From: Eopsaltria australis
Taxonomy: Eukaryota > Chordata > Aves > Passeriformes > Petroicidae
Reading direction: 5' to 3'
DNA length: 64,000 nucleotides
NCBI GenBank assembly: GCA_034509425.1
Contig: JAVTVJ010000050.1
Coordinates: 1,302,001 to 1,366,000, forward strand
In this document: positions 20,901 to 34,792 of the stretch, one piece after another
Position numbering within the stretch: the stretch's first letter is position 1
How the letters are laid out: every line of letters begins with the position of its first letter
The notes under the pieces: generated by a model
Told to the model about the DNA's origin: nothing
Databases searched by the model: none
Seen by the model: the letters and a program-made list of their open reading frames with translations, nothing else
Program-made: the position numbers and the translations under genes

Positions 20901-23900
20901 GCTGATGCAGGTATCAAAAGGCTGAAAGGCATTTGCAGCTACACATTCCTTGTACACAACTTTGGCATCTCAGATATTCTGCTATTTTTTCCTCTCTGAA
21001 AGGAGCATTACAGCTCTTCCAGCAATTTTAGAAGAATTATCTAAACAGCCACCTACAAACCTCTGATAACTTCCATTCCTTTTGCACAGGGCCAGCACAG
21101 CTCTTTTGTCTCTCACCCTTTGGGGGTTTATAACCCTTCCTTCCTGCCTCTGTGCCCCCTTCCCAGCCTCCTGCTCCCATTTTGCCCACCCTGAACTCCT
21201 TTCCAGGGCACCCTGAGCAGAGCAGCTGCCTCCACTCCAGCCAGATTGATGCTCATGATTACATGGACTGTTAACTTGGCTTTAAAAAAATTATTTACCT
21301 GCCAGCACTCCCAGACACCTTCACAAAGCACTTGGTGATGACACCCGTGTTCACCTTGGGAAGGACAAGGAGGGGGGAACAGGGTGTGACATCCTTAATG
21401 GATTGCCTGGAATTTGCTGCAGTGCTCGTAGCGTCTGACTCATGTCAGCTCTGAGAAATACAACTCCTCCAAGAGACCCAGAAGATTTACTGAGGAAATA
21501 ATGTCTATATGTCTGTATTATTGAAGACATTACGTATCTCAATTTTATAGTGCCTCTCTCGACTCCATGTTCAAAATACATTTTAAAAAGGTAGCAAAAT
21601 ATCTACCCTGTAGTACAAAAACCACTTATGACTCCTATTCTCCACATTTTTTACACTAGTTTAAAAAGGAAAATTTTGGCAGTCGTGGGAAACTTTGTTA
21701 TTGTTTTATTCTGCTCTGTCTGTGCACACTTGCATAAGTGGACAAAAACTCTCAGAAAACTCAGCAAAGAGCATAGCACAACACAGAAATCTTTCATTTT
21801 CACTAGAGAAAATGTTCAGAAGTCTGCAAAATGGTTGAATTTTTCTCAGCCAAGACAAAATCCACTGCCTGGCACTGGTGGTGTTTCCTGACTGGGACCA
21901 CTTATCTGATTCCTTCCCTCCTGCTGAGTCTTAGGGGATTTCTGTGGGTTTCATTACTATTGTTTATCCCAAATATCACATATTCCATCAGGAAGTAAAA
22001 ATGAGGCTTAAATAATGAATTTCAGCTTCTCCTTTATTTGACCACATGAACCAGATTCTGAAACTGTGAAACTCAGAATTTTCTGGTGAAAATTGATGAA
22101 TTCCCCATTCATTTGATTTACTTGACACCATAAAAACCCAGAGAAACAAAATGATGAGCCTCAGTCTTCGTGAGAGTTGGTAACCCTGGCTGTTCTTTTG
22201 AAGTGAAAGTGTAATTACTAACACAGCACTTATTTTGCATAACTAAATAAAGACATGTAAATTAACAGATGCTCTGTAAGGCAATGGAGGGAAGTGCAGC
22301 AATGACCACCTCACAAACTTTGTTCTAATAAGAAACTTAACAGAAGCTGAAAGATTTCACACCCTGAAATGGGAGAACAGAGAACAGTTTCTCCAAAGCT
22401 GGAGTCAAGCATTCTGAAAAGGTGAAATTGATGCTTTTCAAATGCACTCCATTTTTATCACGATTTTATTTTGATCTTTTAAGGTACAGCTCTATTTATG
22501 GAAACTTCCTGATATTCTAAAAACGGGATGTGTTCCTGTGCTATCTCAGATAAAATGTGCCATGTTGGAAGATGAATGTCTAGGATCTCTCTAAGAGAAA
22601 ACAAACAAACAATTGTTTTACCTTTTGAGAACAACATTTCTTTGTCACAAAGAGATTGAACTCTGTGGATCTTTTTAATCCCCATGAAGAATTTTGCGAA
22701 TATTTGCAAGATGTCAAAAATAATTAGACAAAAGCAGTTTCCCCATCTCTGGTATAAATAGTACATACATTGTAGAGATCAAAGGACTTCACTTTCTCTC
22801 TTGTAAATCTAAAAAAGGAGGTTTCTTTGAAGAAAAAATAGGAAACAATGGCAAAGAAAAAAAGAATGCAACACATTCATCTATTAGAGTAACTGCTGCT
22901 ATTAAAAGTGTGTCAGAAATAGGTCTGGATTAAAGGCAGCTGATCTCCAGCAGAAAGAAGAGCTGACTCCTGCAGTGCTGCTGTGTGCACTGATTCTTAG
23001 CAAATATTTAGAATCACTCAAGATTTGTCCACTGATTCATTTGTTCAGGGTTAATGTCATACAATATTTTTTTAAAGTTACGCTTGCCATTATGAAATAC
23101 TTCAACAGAAACAGAAATTATTAAAGTGGCAATTATTTAAAAAAAACCTGATATGGTAACCAAAAGTATCTACCCTAAATGAAATGGTAAAAGGGGAAAT
23201 TTTCTGTTTGAGCCTGGTCCCTGTGGGTCTGTCCTGCCACATCCCCTGTGCTGGCACAGGCACAACCTCACTTTACAGCATCACATCACTTAGTGCTGTT
23301 CAGTTAAAAAGCCAAAGAAAGTCCAAGGGGAGAGAAGGGATCTGAAATCCCTTTCACACTCTCACTTCTGCTGCTTTCTCTCCTTATCCCTTCCCTGGTC
23401 TATCAGTTTGCATTCGGATTTGCCATTTAAATTTACCAAAATGTGGTTTCTCCTCACCAGGGCATGGCTGCTACAAAACCTGGCAGAACACTTGGAGCCC
23501 TGCTCTCATAGATCAAGAAACTGGGTGAGAAAACATGGAGAAATTAATAAGAAATGCACATTTTGCAAGGAAAAACCCCTAACCAAGCAAACTCAACCAA
23601 TAACAACACAGCATGCCAAAGAAATTCAAGATGAGGTGAAAAATTACTAACAATCTGTTAGGGCTACTCGTGTGTGTCACATTTAGTGCAGGTATCAAGG
23701 GAAAAGAAAACCCACATTTCCTTCTGCCTCTGATCCATGTTCATATTTGTGGGAATCAAGTGGAAGTTGTCCTCTGCTTAAAGTTAAGCCAGGTACAAAC
23801 CCAAATGTTTGCAGGAACAAGTCCTTGGACTTGACAGAATAAGCAGCTCTTCCTCCAGGACCTTCAAATTCTCAGCCAGGCAAGTCTTAGGTAACAAGAT

Positions 23901-26102
23901 TCATTATCAAAAATATCTCAGGATAAAATATTGAACTGCAGTGTCTTTCTGGCAGCTCTGCCACTTCCATGCTCATGGTCACGTTGGGCATTTTCTCTGT
24001 GTCCTATGTAAAGAAAACCTATTCCTGCTTTTAATGGAACATAATCTCTCATGTTCTGAGCACTTTGACGATGTAAAGTGCAATTTAATCGCTAAGTATT
24101 GCTACAAAATATAGAAGCTTCCAGTGCCTACAGCACAAAATGCTAATTCAGACACCACCCATTTCAGCAACGTTAATCATACACACATCTCTCCACTCAT
24201 CTTCAGTACATGGGTGGAGATTTGTCAAATCTGTCAAGGTAGTAATTTATTACTACATCTGCTCTACTTATTTGCTATTAACTCACCCATCACAGCCACC
24301 TTATCAAGACAGAACAGAATCAAAATATCCACTGCTTCCCTTTTATTATCAGCAGCAAGTGAAGGACCCTTCACAAGTTGCAGTTATTTGAGGAGCACAG
24401 GTCTAATGTTCCTGCTCGAAAATACAGAAGATAACAGAAGTGAAGGGCAGAAGAGCAACACCAAATAAAAATTGCACAGATCTCTAAAGCCTTACTAAAA
24501 GACAAGCCAGAGGCTCCATTTTACAGGAGAGGTAATGAAGGCATGAGGTGGTCTCTTGGTGGAGCTACCTGATAAACCACCAGGACATCAAGGCTCTAAC
24601 TCATCTTCTCCTCTCAAATGTTCCTTTCCCCAGAACCTTCAAATCCACTGTATTTGATCATTGTGCTTGCCTGCACAACTGGGAAAGAAGGCTGCATTCC
24701 AGCTAGAAAATACCCATTTCACAAGGAAGAGTAGAATCACTATGTTCTACCTGTAAGTCAAAGAAATGTCGATTTAATGACATTACAATATCTTTAGAAC
24801 ACAACAGGATTGAGCAAAAGGGCCACACTTGGCAACTACACACAAGGACTTAGCAATATTTACAAACAGTTGTGGAAAATGCTCACCAGGTGCACGTGGG
24901 CTCATTTCAGATCTATCTGTTTATCCAGGTTATGTTTCCTTCTGCTCTACTGAATGTGGGATTGGCTCAGGCACGACTGAGAAGGAGGACAATAATAAAT
25001 ATAAATAAAATAAATTAATTAAGAAAAAATCAGGACTCTCACTACTGCTTTTTGTTCTGGCATCTTAATTTATCTCTACTTGGTGACTTTTTAAATAGTC
25101 ATGTGGACATTGATTTCCTGTCCTGGCACAATACAAATGCAATACACAATACAATACTGGAATATTTGGTGTTTCCTAACATTCATTTTCCTCTTCTTTT
25201 TACCTCCTTCTCCACCATTTCCTACTTCAATTTCAGTGAAATGCCCTTTCCATTTATGAATGACATTTAAATTTGGATTGAGGATGTGACCCTGCCCCTA
25301 GGAAGGCTTTGCTGACTCCTGCAGCATAAATACAAACAAGGCTGAAGAGTGCAGGTCAGTAAGTAGATGGTTCTGCCCAGGAGAAAAGGAGAATGCATTG
25401 AATGATTGTGTCAGAATTTGTTCCACTTTTCTTTCTCCTGGGGAAAAAGTAAACTCTTATTTCTTCAGCAAGCAGAGAGTGCCAGGGTGTTCTACCCTTT
25501 GGATATAAAGCAGGATCAGAGAAGGTTTATTTTAGAAGCAGTCTGGCACTAATACTGAAAAAAACTTCTGGAATATCTTTCCTCTGTAATTATCTTTTAT
25601 GCAATCATAGTTTTGTTGCATTTGAAACTTTACATTCTTTTTACAGATGATATGAAATTTTAAAATTCCATTTGTTGATTCCATTGTTGATTTATGCATT
25701 TTCTCAGTGGAAAGTAGGCAAACATGAGAAGTAACTGGGGGGTTTCCCAGGCTTTATTTTGCTAATTTCAACATCTGACAAAAAAAAAATCTGCAATTTA
25801 TGTTTTTGTTAGAAGCAACATGAAATAAATGGACCAACTCTAATTATACATTTTATATTAATGAGACAGTTTTCTAGGTGTTCATCCTGCTGGTGCTGTT
25901 TTGCATATCAGGCAGAGACAGCCCCACACCTGTCTCACAGAGGAACATCAAGATCCATTATTCTTTCTGCTTTCTCCCAGCACCCCAGGTCTGTAATGAT
26001 GAATCAATTAATAAAACAATCCAGCTTAAAACTATGAACATTTGCCTGATATGGTTTCAATGCAGTTGGGCATCACTGCAGAGCAACATCTGGCAGGACA
26101 CT
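17984..26102. other. Intergenic DNA, no gene seen
   Basis: This is unique sequence with small low-complexity tracts: an A-rich purine run at about 19227-19262 and an AT-only stretch near 24990-25025. A degenerate ACAAT-type repeat lies near 25127-25157. Octamers ATTTGCAT (18182-18189) and ATGCAAAT (20140-20147) occur, about as often as expected by chance. ORFs stay below 145 codons and match nothing I know. Confidence 0.55.
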
Positions 26103-26595
26103 TGTCATGGTGTAACCTGCAGACACCACACAGCTCCCTCCCTGCCTCAGTGGGATGGGCAGAGAATTAGGGGGAAAAATAGGAAAATTCATGGGTTGAG
26201 ATGGAGACAGTTTAATAGGATGGAAAAGAAAGGGATAATAATAACAATAACAATAATAATAATAATAATAAAGTGATGCACAATGCAGTCACTCACCATC
26301 CACTGAGTGATGCCCATGCAGTCTCCAAGCAGCATCCTTGGCCAGATTTCCCTCATGCTGCCACAAGGTCTGGAATATCCATCCCTTTGGTCAGTGGGAT
26401 CTGCTGTCCTGGCTGTGTCCCCTCCCAGCTCCTTGTCCCCCCTGCAGCCTCCTCGATGGCAGGGCAGCAAAGAGGATGAAAAGTCTTTGGTCACTGCTGA
26501 GTAACAACTCAGCCATCAGGGTGTTATCAACACCCCAAATCCAAATCACAGCTACTGGGAGGAAAAGTGACTCCATCCCAGCTGAAACCAGGACA
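26103..26595 (-). mobile_element. Solo LTR of an avian endogenous retrovirus family (minus strand)
   Basis: The element begins TGTCATGGTGT and ends AAACCAGGACA on the plus strand, giving terminal inverted repeats that agree at 9 of 11 positions and a TG...CA border. Read on the minus strand, it has ATTAAA at the complement of 26211-26216, in the expected place near the 3' side of an LTR. Segments such as GGGTTGAGATGGAGACAG and CAGTGGGATGGGCAGAGA resemble an LTR family I remember as widespread in birds. No internal retroviral genes are present, so it is a solo LTR. Flanks share only ACT, so the target duplication is decayed or unclear. A trinucleotide expansion has grown inside it. Confidence 0.8.
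26235..26272. repeat. AAT/AAC microsatellite within the LTR
   Basis: This is a run of ATA/AAT triplets interrupted by two AAC triplets. It lies about 20 bases from the LTR's polyadenylation-like signal, so it arose after insertion or was already in the source copy. Confidence 0.9.
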
Positions 26596-29500
26596 ACTGT
26601 TTAACAAAGTGAGTTGCTATTTTTAAATTCTTGCAGTAATTTATTTTTTAGTGAAAATCATGAGAAACTGGGTTGATGAGCAGGTGCTTTATTAAGCACT
26701 TACCAACCACCTGTAGCCTGGACAGGTATCAAAAAAATCACTAGAGATTTAGCAACTGCTTTTTGAACTCACTTTAAATTAATAACAGCTTGATTTTTTT
26801 TCCTTTCCTTTGCTTCACTGATTTTAATCACTTGTCACCAAGTTGTATATGTGTCACTGTTTTTTTCTGAACAGCTGAACTCCCCATTTTGAGCAAACTG
26901 TTTGCAGGAACTTCTTTGAGAATTTGGGGCAGCAACACGACCCGATCTGCTCTGAGTGCTGGTAATGCACAGTTCCATGCCCCAGGAGCACACGAGATAA
27001 GAAACAACAACTGCTTGGAAGAGATGCAGCTGCACCACGAGGAGAATTGCTTGTTATTCATACAGATCAGTCTCCAGTGACTCCCCTGTCTGCATGAGTT
27101 TGCTGTTGCTGGGCTGTTTCACAGGAGCTCAGGAGTTTGAGTGAACTGAACTGGTAGCAGCCCCAGCTCCTGGTTGGGCTCCCAGCTAACACAACCTGCC
27201 TGAGCCTGAGTGTTTTCCACTCGCATTGATTGACCTGAGGTGGGTTTAGGAAGCAGAGCCTCGTTAAGCACAACCTCCCAGCCTCTCCCAGCAGCACAGA
27301 GCAGACCTGGCCTGGCTCATTCCAATGCAGCTGAGCTCCTTCCCAGGACCTTTGCAAAAAGTCAGGAGCAGAGGAACAGCCTCACCTGTCCCTGACAAGT
27401 GTGAATTGAAGTAGAATCTCCAAGCTTTATACTCCAGGTCACATAATATTTTATCAGACATTACACAGAGGGCATTGTTTTATGGACTCAAAGGTAATAC
27501 TTCTAAAAAGTGGCTACAAAATTCTAATCTCTTTCCCCAGCAACACAGAACACCGAGGGGGTTTATTTGTAGTAATTAAAAAATATATAGTCCAGAAAGT
27601 GCTTCTCAAGAGCTACAACAACTTTCCCAATGCAGTATTTCTTGAGAAGGATGACGTGATAAATAACATGATAAATAGCATTACTAGAACAAACATGGGA
27701 CAACACAAACATGCTTTGGAAGTGGATATTGGATTCTTGGCCCCTGGCAGCAAGAGAATGATACCTGTGGAGCACAGGGCATAAATCTTTCAGGCAGCAA
27801 CTGCCAGAGGCTCTTTGTCCTCAGTGCTGACCATCTGCCTGAGGGAGAGCAATCCCCTTTCTCAGCATAAGTTCTCAAGGTATTTTTCCTGCACCATCCA
27901 TTAACTTGTATTTTTTTTTTCTTTTGCCTTTTGAATTGGTTGTTTTGTATCAACTTCCCCCCATACCATTAGCAACTAATTTTTTAAAAATTATTATTAT
28001 TATTATTAATTTAGCCAATCTGGTAATTCAACTAGAAACAACATTCTTTGGTTCTCTTTTGCACTGACGTCCTGTTCCTGCACCTTGTCCTGCTCTGTAA
28101 GCTTATGACAATCCTGAATTCTATACTTTTCACTGAGATTATAGGGAATTTCCAGCCAATCCTGTAAATCTTGGCTGTGTGAGGGAAGATGGTGCTTTGC
28201 TAAAGTAGCAGTTTCTAACACATTATGTTTCCATAGTGACATTGCTGGCGTTCTCTATTAAACCTTTTAGAGGTGTCCTTTGGCTACTTGGGTAAGCAAA
28301 GAGAGAACTGGAAGTGTGTCATGGTCACAATCTGTTCAGGCTGGGGACACTCAGCTCTGCTGAATACATCAGTGATATAATTGGAGAGCTTTAATCAGAA
28401 CTCCTAAAGAGGTGGCTGTGTAAATGTTCTGCAACGTCAAACTAATCACAGAGTCAGAGATGAACTCACACCAGGGTGTCTGATCCTCCAGGGCACGCTG
28501 CCCTTCCAGTATGATTTCATCTCCTAGAAAGGATCTCTGGTGTGAAAACAAGCTCCCTGGACCCCTTCCAGCCCTCCCCTGCATGCCACACTTGCTGTAG
28601 AACAACTGTAATTTAGCCAAGTCTTTATAGACTTCAAATGGCTTCAGAAACAATCTTGATTTTTGGCAATGAAGGAAAAAACTCTGAAATTACTTAACCA
28701 TGTACTGATTGCAGCCTTTGGAGCTGGCTGTAGTTCTCTTTATTCAGTTGATATCTTAGCAGTGGCAAACACAGAATAGAATTGTCTGAGCTTTGCTGGG
28801 ATTGCCAGCACAGGACTTGTCTGTGTGCAGGGGCCTCCTGCACACACTGGGAGCAGCTCCTGAGCTCACCTGGCACCACCATGGCACATTCAAACCTGTC
28901 AGCATGAGAGCAGGATGGAATAAAATTTGTGCTGTAATTGATACAGATCATTTAATTGTTAGGGCTCATCACAAACATTTCTAAAGGTAGGGACAGTAAC
29001 AGCACAAATAATTAAACTCTGCTATCTGCAATATCTTCTACCAGCAAGTGTCATTTACTGTAGAATTAATAATTTAAATAAACCTCACATGGACCTCAGT
29101 AAAATCAGGGAAATGTGTTCAAGACCTGCAGCTCTTCAGGGAAGCAGAGCTCTGTGTCCATTTCCATCACAGAGCGTGGGGAAGTATTCTAAATAACCAA
29201 GTGCCTTCACAGGCATAATCAAATTCCTACCACAGTTTTATATAAGCAGTGTCCTCTGAATACTTCTAATGTTAGGTAAATTCTCAATAGTCAGTAATAC
29301 ATTTGAAGTTACTATTTAAAAAAAAAATAGCCAGCTTCCTAATTTGACCATTTTAGAGTAACATTTAGTGATATCTCTATTTGCTGTCCTCCCATGAATA
29401 GTTACCATATTTTGGAGTTAATAGAAACATTGCATCATCTTTTATGAGTGCATCAACTCATCTGCAATTAAGTTTAGATTGTCCAATAAAGTTCTGTGAC

Positions 29501-32500
29501 ATTTTAGCCCACATTTTATTTCCCAGTTAAAAGACTCCTCTGAACGTTATTGCCATAAGAATTCTGGTAATGAGGGAGGATAAACCATTTCATTTGAGGC
29601 TGGACAGATGAATATGTCAGCACAAAACACAGCAGGTGATAGATGAGCACACAGTGAGTGAGGCAGCTGAGATGGGGAACTCTCTGAATGAGGTTCAGCC
29701 AAGGCTGCACGATCCAGGGAGCTCCAGAATTGTTTAACAATGAAGGGGAGGGCTCCATGGAGTTGGCACTTTTAGCTTTGTGCTGCTCCCAATCTCTGTA
29801 GAAGTGCTTACACATATGAGAGAGAAAGAATGAAGGACAAAGAATTTGCTGCAGAAAGACTCAAATCCTCCTGGCAATTTGCTAACTGTTCTTTCCACAC
29901 CTTTATTTGCAGGAAATGGCTGACTGAGGCACTTAGAGCTTGAGCTGAATCCCCACAAACTTGGAATTTTGTTGCTGTCCAATATCTCATTTCTTGGGAA
30001 GTCCCACCACAACCAGATCCAGCCCACCTTGAACTGAAGGTCCACTGAAGACTATAATTTTTTTGGGTTCCTGTTCAACTCAGTAAGAAGTGTGTATATT
30101 GTGCTTTCTTTCCCCAAACAGAGCACTTCATGGGAAGGGATAAATTCAGTGTTCCAGTCAATCCTTGGCCTTGTTGAAAGCATTCCCCAAATTGCTAATT
30201 AATGCTTGTGCAAACAAAATTGTATTTCTGGATATGGATATCCAACATGGCAAGGCTCCAAATTTCCCTGAGGATATTTAGACTCTGAAAGCACAGAGTG
30301 CTCTAACACACCATTCCTCAGCACTCTTCACTTTCCAATTAAAAAATTCTCCCTCTTTGCTGTAAAATTTACATTACTCTACCTTTTCCTGAATGTTATG
30401 AATTATTTATTTAATTAAAACCCCTCGTCTTCAAAAAGAAAAGGATAAGAGATGAAGCAACTGAAGTTCTGGAAAGGTTGATAGACAAGGATGGATTGCA
30501 GCCAAAACCTAATTGAAGAAAAAGTGTCAATTCTCCATTTAAAACTGAAAGCAACTTTCCAGCTGAGGATTCATCTTCAAACACAAGCCTGGTTCTTTAA
30601 TGAAAAACAGAGCAAAACTCACTTTAAAGAACTGTCCTGAGAGACTTTCAAACACTTTGAATTTGTCACACCAGCTTAGGTTAACAACTGTTATGGATGA
30701 ACCTTTTGTTATAAGAGAGTACACGTGCAAAATCCTCCATGATTTGGGCTTTTTGAGAATCTCTGAGAATGTTTATGAAGCAATTTCATCTACAAAATAT
30801 CCTCCTGGCCCTCACCCAGTGGCATTTTTATTTTTACCCTAGACATCAATGTCTAGCTTGGAGGGAAGGAAAGAAAAGAGCAACTCATTACAGACATTTT
30901 TGGATCAGTTTTACTGAGGCACATTCATCTAGATCTCAGTTAAAGCAAAAAGAAATTGAACATCATGCTGGAATTCTGCATGCGAAAAAAAAAAAAAACC
31001 AAAAAAGAAGAAGACAAAGCAGATATGTCATCTTTCTTTTCCAAATACACAGAAATAATACTCCATGGAAGAGAGTAAAATGATTCCAAACTTGTTAGAA
31101 TAAGAGTAGGCAGAGGAAACAAAACAACAGCACAATGAATTTGTAGCACTCTTAGTGTCTTGTGAGAAAGTTTTTCTGCCATATAATTTCTGATCATTCT
31201 GTGGCTCCTCTTGAGATACTTTCCGACTTGACTTAAACTTCAAAAAGATGGGAAAAAGTGGCTGTAATTAATTAAACTTCCCCAGTCCTCTCTCTTTGTT
31301 TTTCCATAGTAAGGCACAAAGAAGACTTCCCAGGCCACTGCTCATGGGTGCATTCTTGTGCCTTCAGAAATGAAATCACACCCAAAAATTTGGAGGAAAG
31401 TAACATCCCCAAGTAATCTTTAAATGAGAACAGAATGTAATTTTAAAATAGCTATTACTTGACTGAAATGATGTGTTATTATGTACCCTTATAGGTAATT
31501 TAGTGTATTTACTTCAATAAAGCATAATAGGTGTTTGAATCAGATATGCAATTTAATAATATTTGTCAACAAAAATGTTTACAAGGTGTAGCCATTTAGA
31601 GGGAAGATATATTAGCCCTAAAATTAATAGACTGTCCCTTCCCTTTTCTTTATTCAATACAAGATGACAAAGAGAGTCTTCCTTTAGTTCTTAATCTGAA
31701 ATACTCTGTTATTCAACTTGGAATAATGTATCCAAATGACTTTTGCACAACAAAGAGCTGCATAAGCCCAGCACTAATATTTAAAAGTGATGGATATAAA
31801 CAGCCTGTCCATATTTCATCCTCTTGCAATATTTATTCAGCAGAAAAGAGATGCAGGGTGGGAAATGAACTTTACAAAGTGATTACTTTGGATCTAGACA
31901 AAATCTTTTCAGAGGCCTTCAGGTAAACATCACCTTGAGGGTGCACTGTGCTGTGCCACAGTTCCCTGTCCTGCTCAGTGGGAATGGGATGGGGCTGAAA
32001 GCCAACAGCTGGGCCAGGGAGGAACAGAAAATAACTAGAAAAAACAGAAGAGAAATGTGGGAATTAAAAACACAACCGATGGTAGGGCTGGATTGCAAAC
32101 CCAGCAGTTACCACAGCTGCCACATGCCTGCATTTAGCCCCAGTTTTCAAAAGGTCTGTTTGTAGCCTTGTATATAACAAATATTTTGTATATTCAAATT
32201 GCTTGAAAGACAGCTTGGAGAAATCCTCTAGAATTATGGATATAACATTTTTATAAACACTGAGAAAACAATCTCACTATTAATATCTCCCAAGCCCCTT
32301 CCTGAAATGAACAAAAAAAATTGCAGTTGATATTCGGAATATGATCAGGTCTCTACTTTTCTTGTGGAGTTCAGACCTTGCTGTGAGGTCCCACCCTCAG
32401 TGCCATCACCACTAAAGATTTATTAATGCTTTTATTAGAAAGGAATTCTCTTGGAGATGATGAGGCACCAAATCCACCTCCCAAACCTCCCAGGACATAG

Positions 32501-34327
32501 CACTGGACTCTCATTTCCATTTGAAGCCCCACGTGTGACACTGCCTGATGTCACCAAATAACCCAACAAGCCACGTGGAGGGGGCTGCATTCTGCATTTC
32601 TTGATATAAAAGTCTGGAAAGCACATTTGGATCACCCAGAATGAAAGTCATTCTGTAAATGTGATTATAAATGGATGCTGCCAAATTTGAATAAAATTTA
32701 CAGTGAACAACAACAGACTTTACATCTCTTTCACACACGCAAAGAAAACTGAGCATAATGGAACATTCTAAGGGGAATAATCAGTGTCAAACAGCACCAG
32801 AAGAAATTGAAAGCTCCATATTAAAGTAAGCAACCCTGGAGAAGATGGTAGGAAATGTTTTATATTCATATTTTCCTCATTATACTTTAAGCACACAAAA
32901 AAAGTAAATTTTTTTTAGAGCAATATACTTAGTATGGAAGTTGTTTTACTACTCTGCTGATTTTATCTTCTCATTTCTTCACAGATAAGCAGCAATAAAG
33001 AACAAATGGTCAATAAAACATTACTTTTTAATTTTTTGCATATTGCTCCTACTCTAGGTTACATTCTCGGTGTTCCTAAATAAAAATCTTATTTAATGAT
33101 CTCTGTTATTGGTTGTTATGTGAGGAAACAGAGCTGAGAATCTGAGAATGAAGAGTCTTCCAGATGGAGCTTACACATTAGCATTTAATATTTATGACAT
33201 GGAAAGGCCACCATGCAAAACTTTATACCAGCTGAACGAAAAGTAAATTTAGAAATTAGGAGTGGCTGATGCTCAGTTCCTGCTGTGGATGTTACAGTCT
33301 GGGAAGTGAGGAGTAAAATTTGGGTTTCAAGGAAACTGCAAGAGATTCCCACGTAGGGTAAAAGTTTTGGTGGAAATACAGTTTAACAATCTGAGCTGTG
33401 CTGGGGTAGGACTTTTCAGGGAGCTCCAACATTTTCACACGAGCTGCTGTGTGAGGGTAGAAAAACCACCCAAGTGCGAAGAGCCTGAGCCTCAACAGGC
33501 TGGATTTGCCTTTGTCTCTCCTCCCCTCCACTCTCTCTTGGTATTTGCTTTTCTTGGGCAGCCACGAGAATGTTGTAACATTTACTTTGAGCTGGTTGGG
33601 AAAAAAAGAATGAGAGCTTACAAACTTAGACTGGTCTAAATCACCAACTCCTATTTCCATTCTCAGCTACATCTTTCCCTCCAGTTTTTTTTTTCCCCAT
33701 GTTACATTTGGTTCTAGTTTTGCTCAAGTTAAATCTTGTAAGAGAAGAAAAAATGATTGTCTTATAGATAACTTGAAAAAGTCCTTTTGCTTGTGTAAGA
33801 GACCTGGAATAAGCCAACAAAGTAAGATTTGTCTCAGCCTCACTTAACTGCTGTGGTTTTCCTCGTTTTCTTGTTTCTCTGCACAGAAGAGGAAGGTGAA
33901 AGCGAGTGGGGAAGTGAGGAAGTGCAGGATGGTGGGAAACAGCAGCATTTGGCTGTTAATTAACCTTTAATTAATTAAAAGCAACAACATTCAATATTCA
34001 TGGAAGTGATCACTGTGATAGAAAGATTCCCCTGTAACACAGCCCTTGGGAAAGGCTTTTCTACTGTTTAAAACAGCAACGTGCAGGTGACCCTAAGAGG
34101 AATTTTAGTGTTGATATTGATGCATGTGGAACGAGGCAGCTGCTGACCTGTTGGTCTGTTTTGCTCTTACAGCTTAAGAATTGCTCCCTGCCTGCCAAAA
34201 TCAGTATCAGTGAGACTCTGTCAGCTCCAAACTCACAGAAATGCAGCTCTGAAAGTGGAACTTCCCAGCTCTGGGCTGGGAGAGGGGCAGAGCCTGCAGA
34301 GCCTCAGGTGGAGCTGGGAGAGCCCCA
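26596..34327. other. Intergenic DNA, no gene seen
   Basis: This is AT-rich unique sequence. Low-complexity items are an (ATT)n run at 27991-28010, a T-run near 27911-27920 and A-runs near 29317 and 30985-31000. The minus-strand 122-codon frame at 33292-33660 and others have no recognised motif. TTAATTAACCTTTAATTAATTAAAAG near 33955-33981 is a dense TTAATTAA cluster. Confidence 0.55.
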
Positions 34328-34331
34328 GGAT

Positions 34332-34788
34332 TGATAGAATAGGGTTAAAATTCTTCTAAAATCATGGTAGCTAAAGGAGGCCTTGGGAACTGGAGTGGAC
34401 ATTGTCTTTGCTAAAATGATGTGAACCTACACCTGTGTACCCACCTGTATAGCAGGTGATGAAGTTAAATGCAATAATTGCTTAGTAGATAGAAGTAAAA
34501 ATAATTATTTGATCGCAATAAGAATCACAAGAAAGGAACAACAATCATGAGAAATGCTGTGGGGAGAGGGCTTAAACTCATGCTTGGGTGAAAACAGTAT
34601 ACACAACAGAACAATATCAATTTGATGATTAACATATGATTATACAACAGTTATGTAAGGAAAGGGTATAAAAATGTATCCATCTCAAATCCATGTTGGA
34701 ATCAGATTTGGGTCTGAACCCCTGATTCCCAGAGCTCTTCAAATAAAAGCATAGAATCATCCAGTGATTCTGTGTTTCTACACTAACA
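34332..34788 (+). mobile_element. Solo LTR of an endogenous retrovirus, plus strand, with 4-bp target duplication
   Basis: This 457-bp element starts TGATAG and ends CTAACA, which are 5/6 inverted repeats with TG...CA ends. It is flanked by GGAT at 34328-34331 and GGAT at 34789-34792. It has LTR anatomy in order: a U3-like AT-rich part with TTATACAACAGTTATGTAAG, a TATA box at 34667-34674, and AATAAA at 34742-34747 about 75 bases later. A T/G-rich U5 end follows. A 4-bp duplication is usual for class I (gammaretrovirus-like) elements, while the U3 wording reminded me of avian ERVL LTRs, so the class is open. No coding region is attached, consistent with LTR-LTR recombination. Confidence 0.85.
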
Positions 34789-34792
34789 GGAT

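Noticed and set aside
21205..21240. Possible match to human miR-646, whose host gene lies near CDH26 (AGCAGCTGCCTC)
   Set aside because: Only about 12 bases agree, there is no precursor-like hairpin around it, and as far as I know that microRNA is not conserved to birds.
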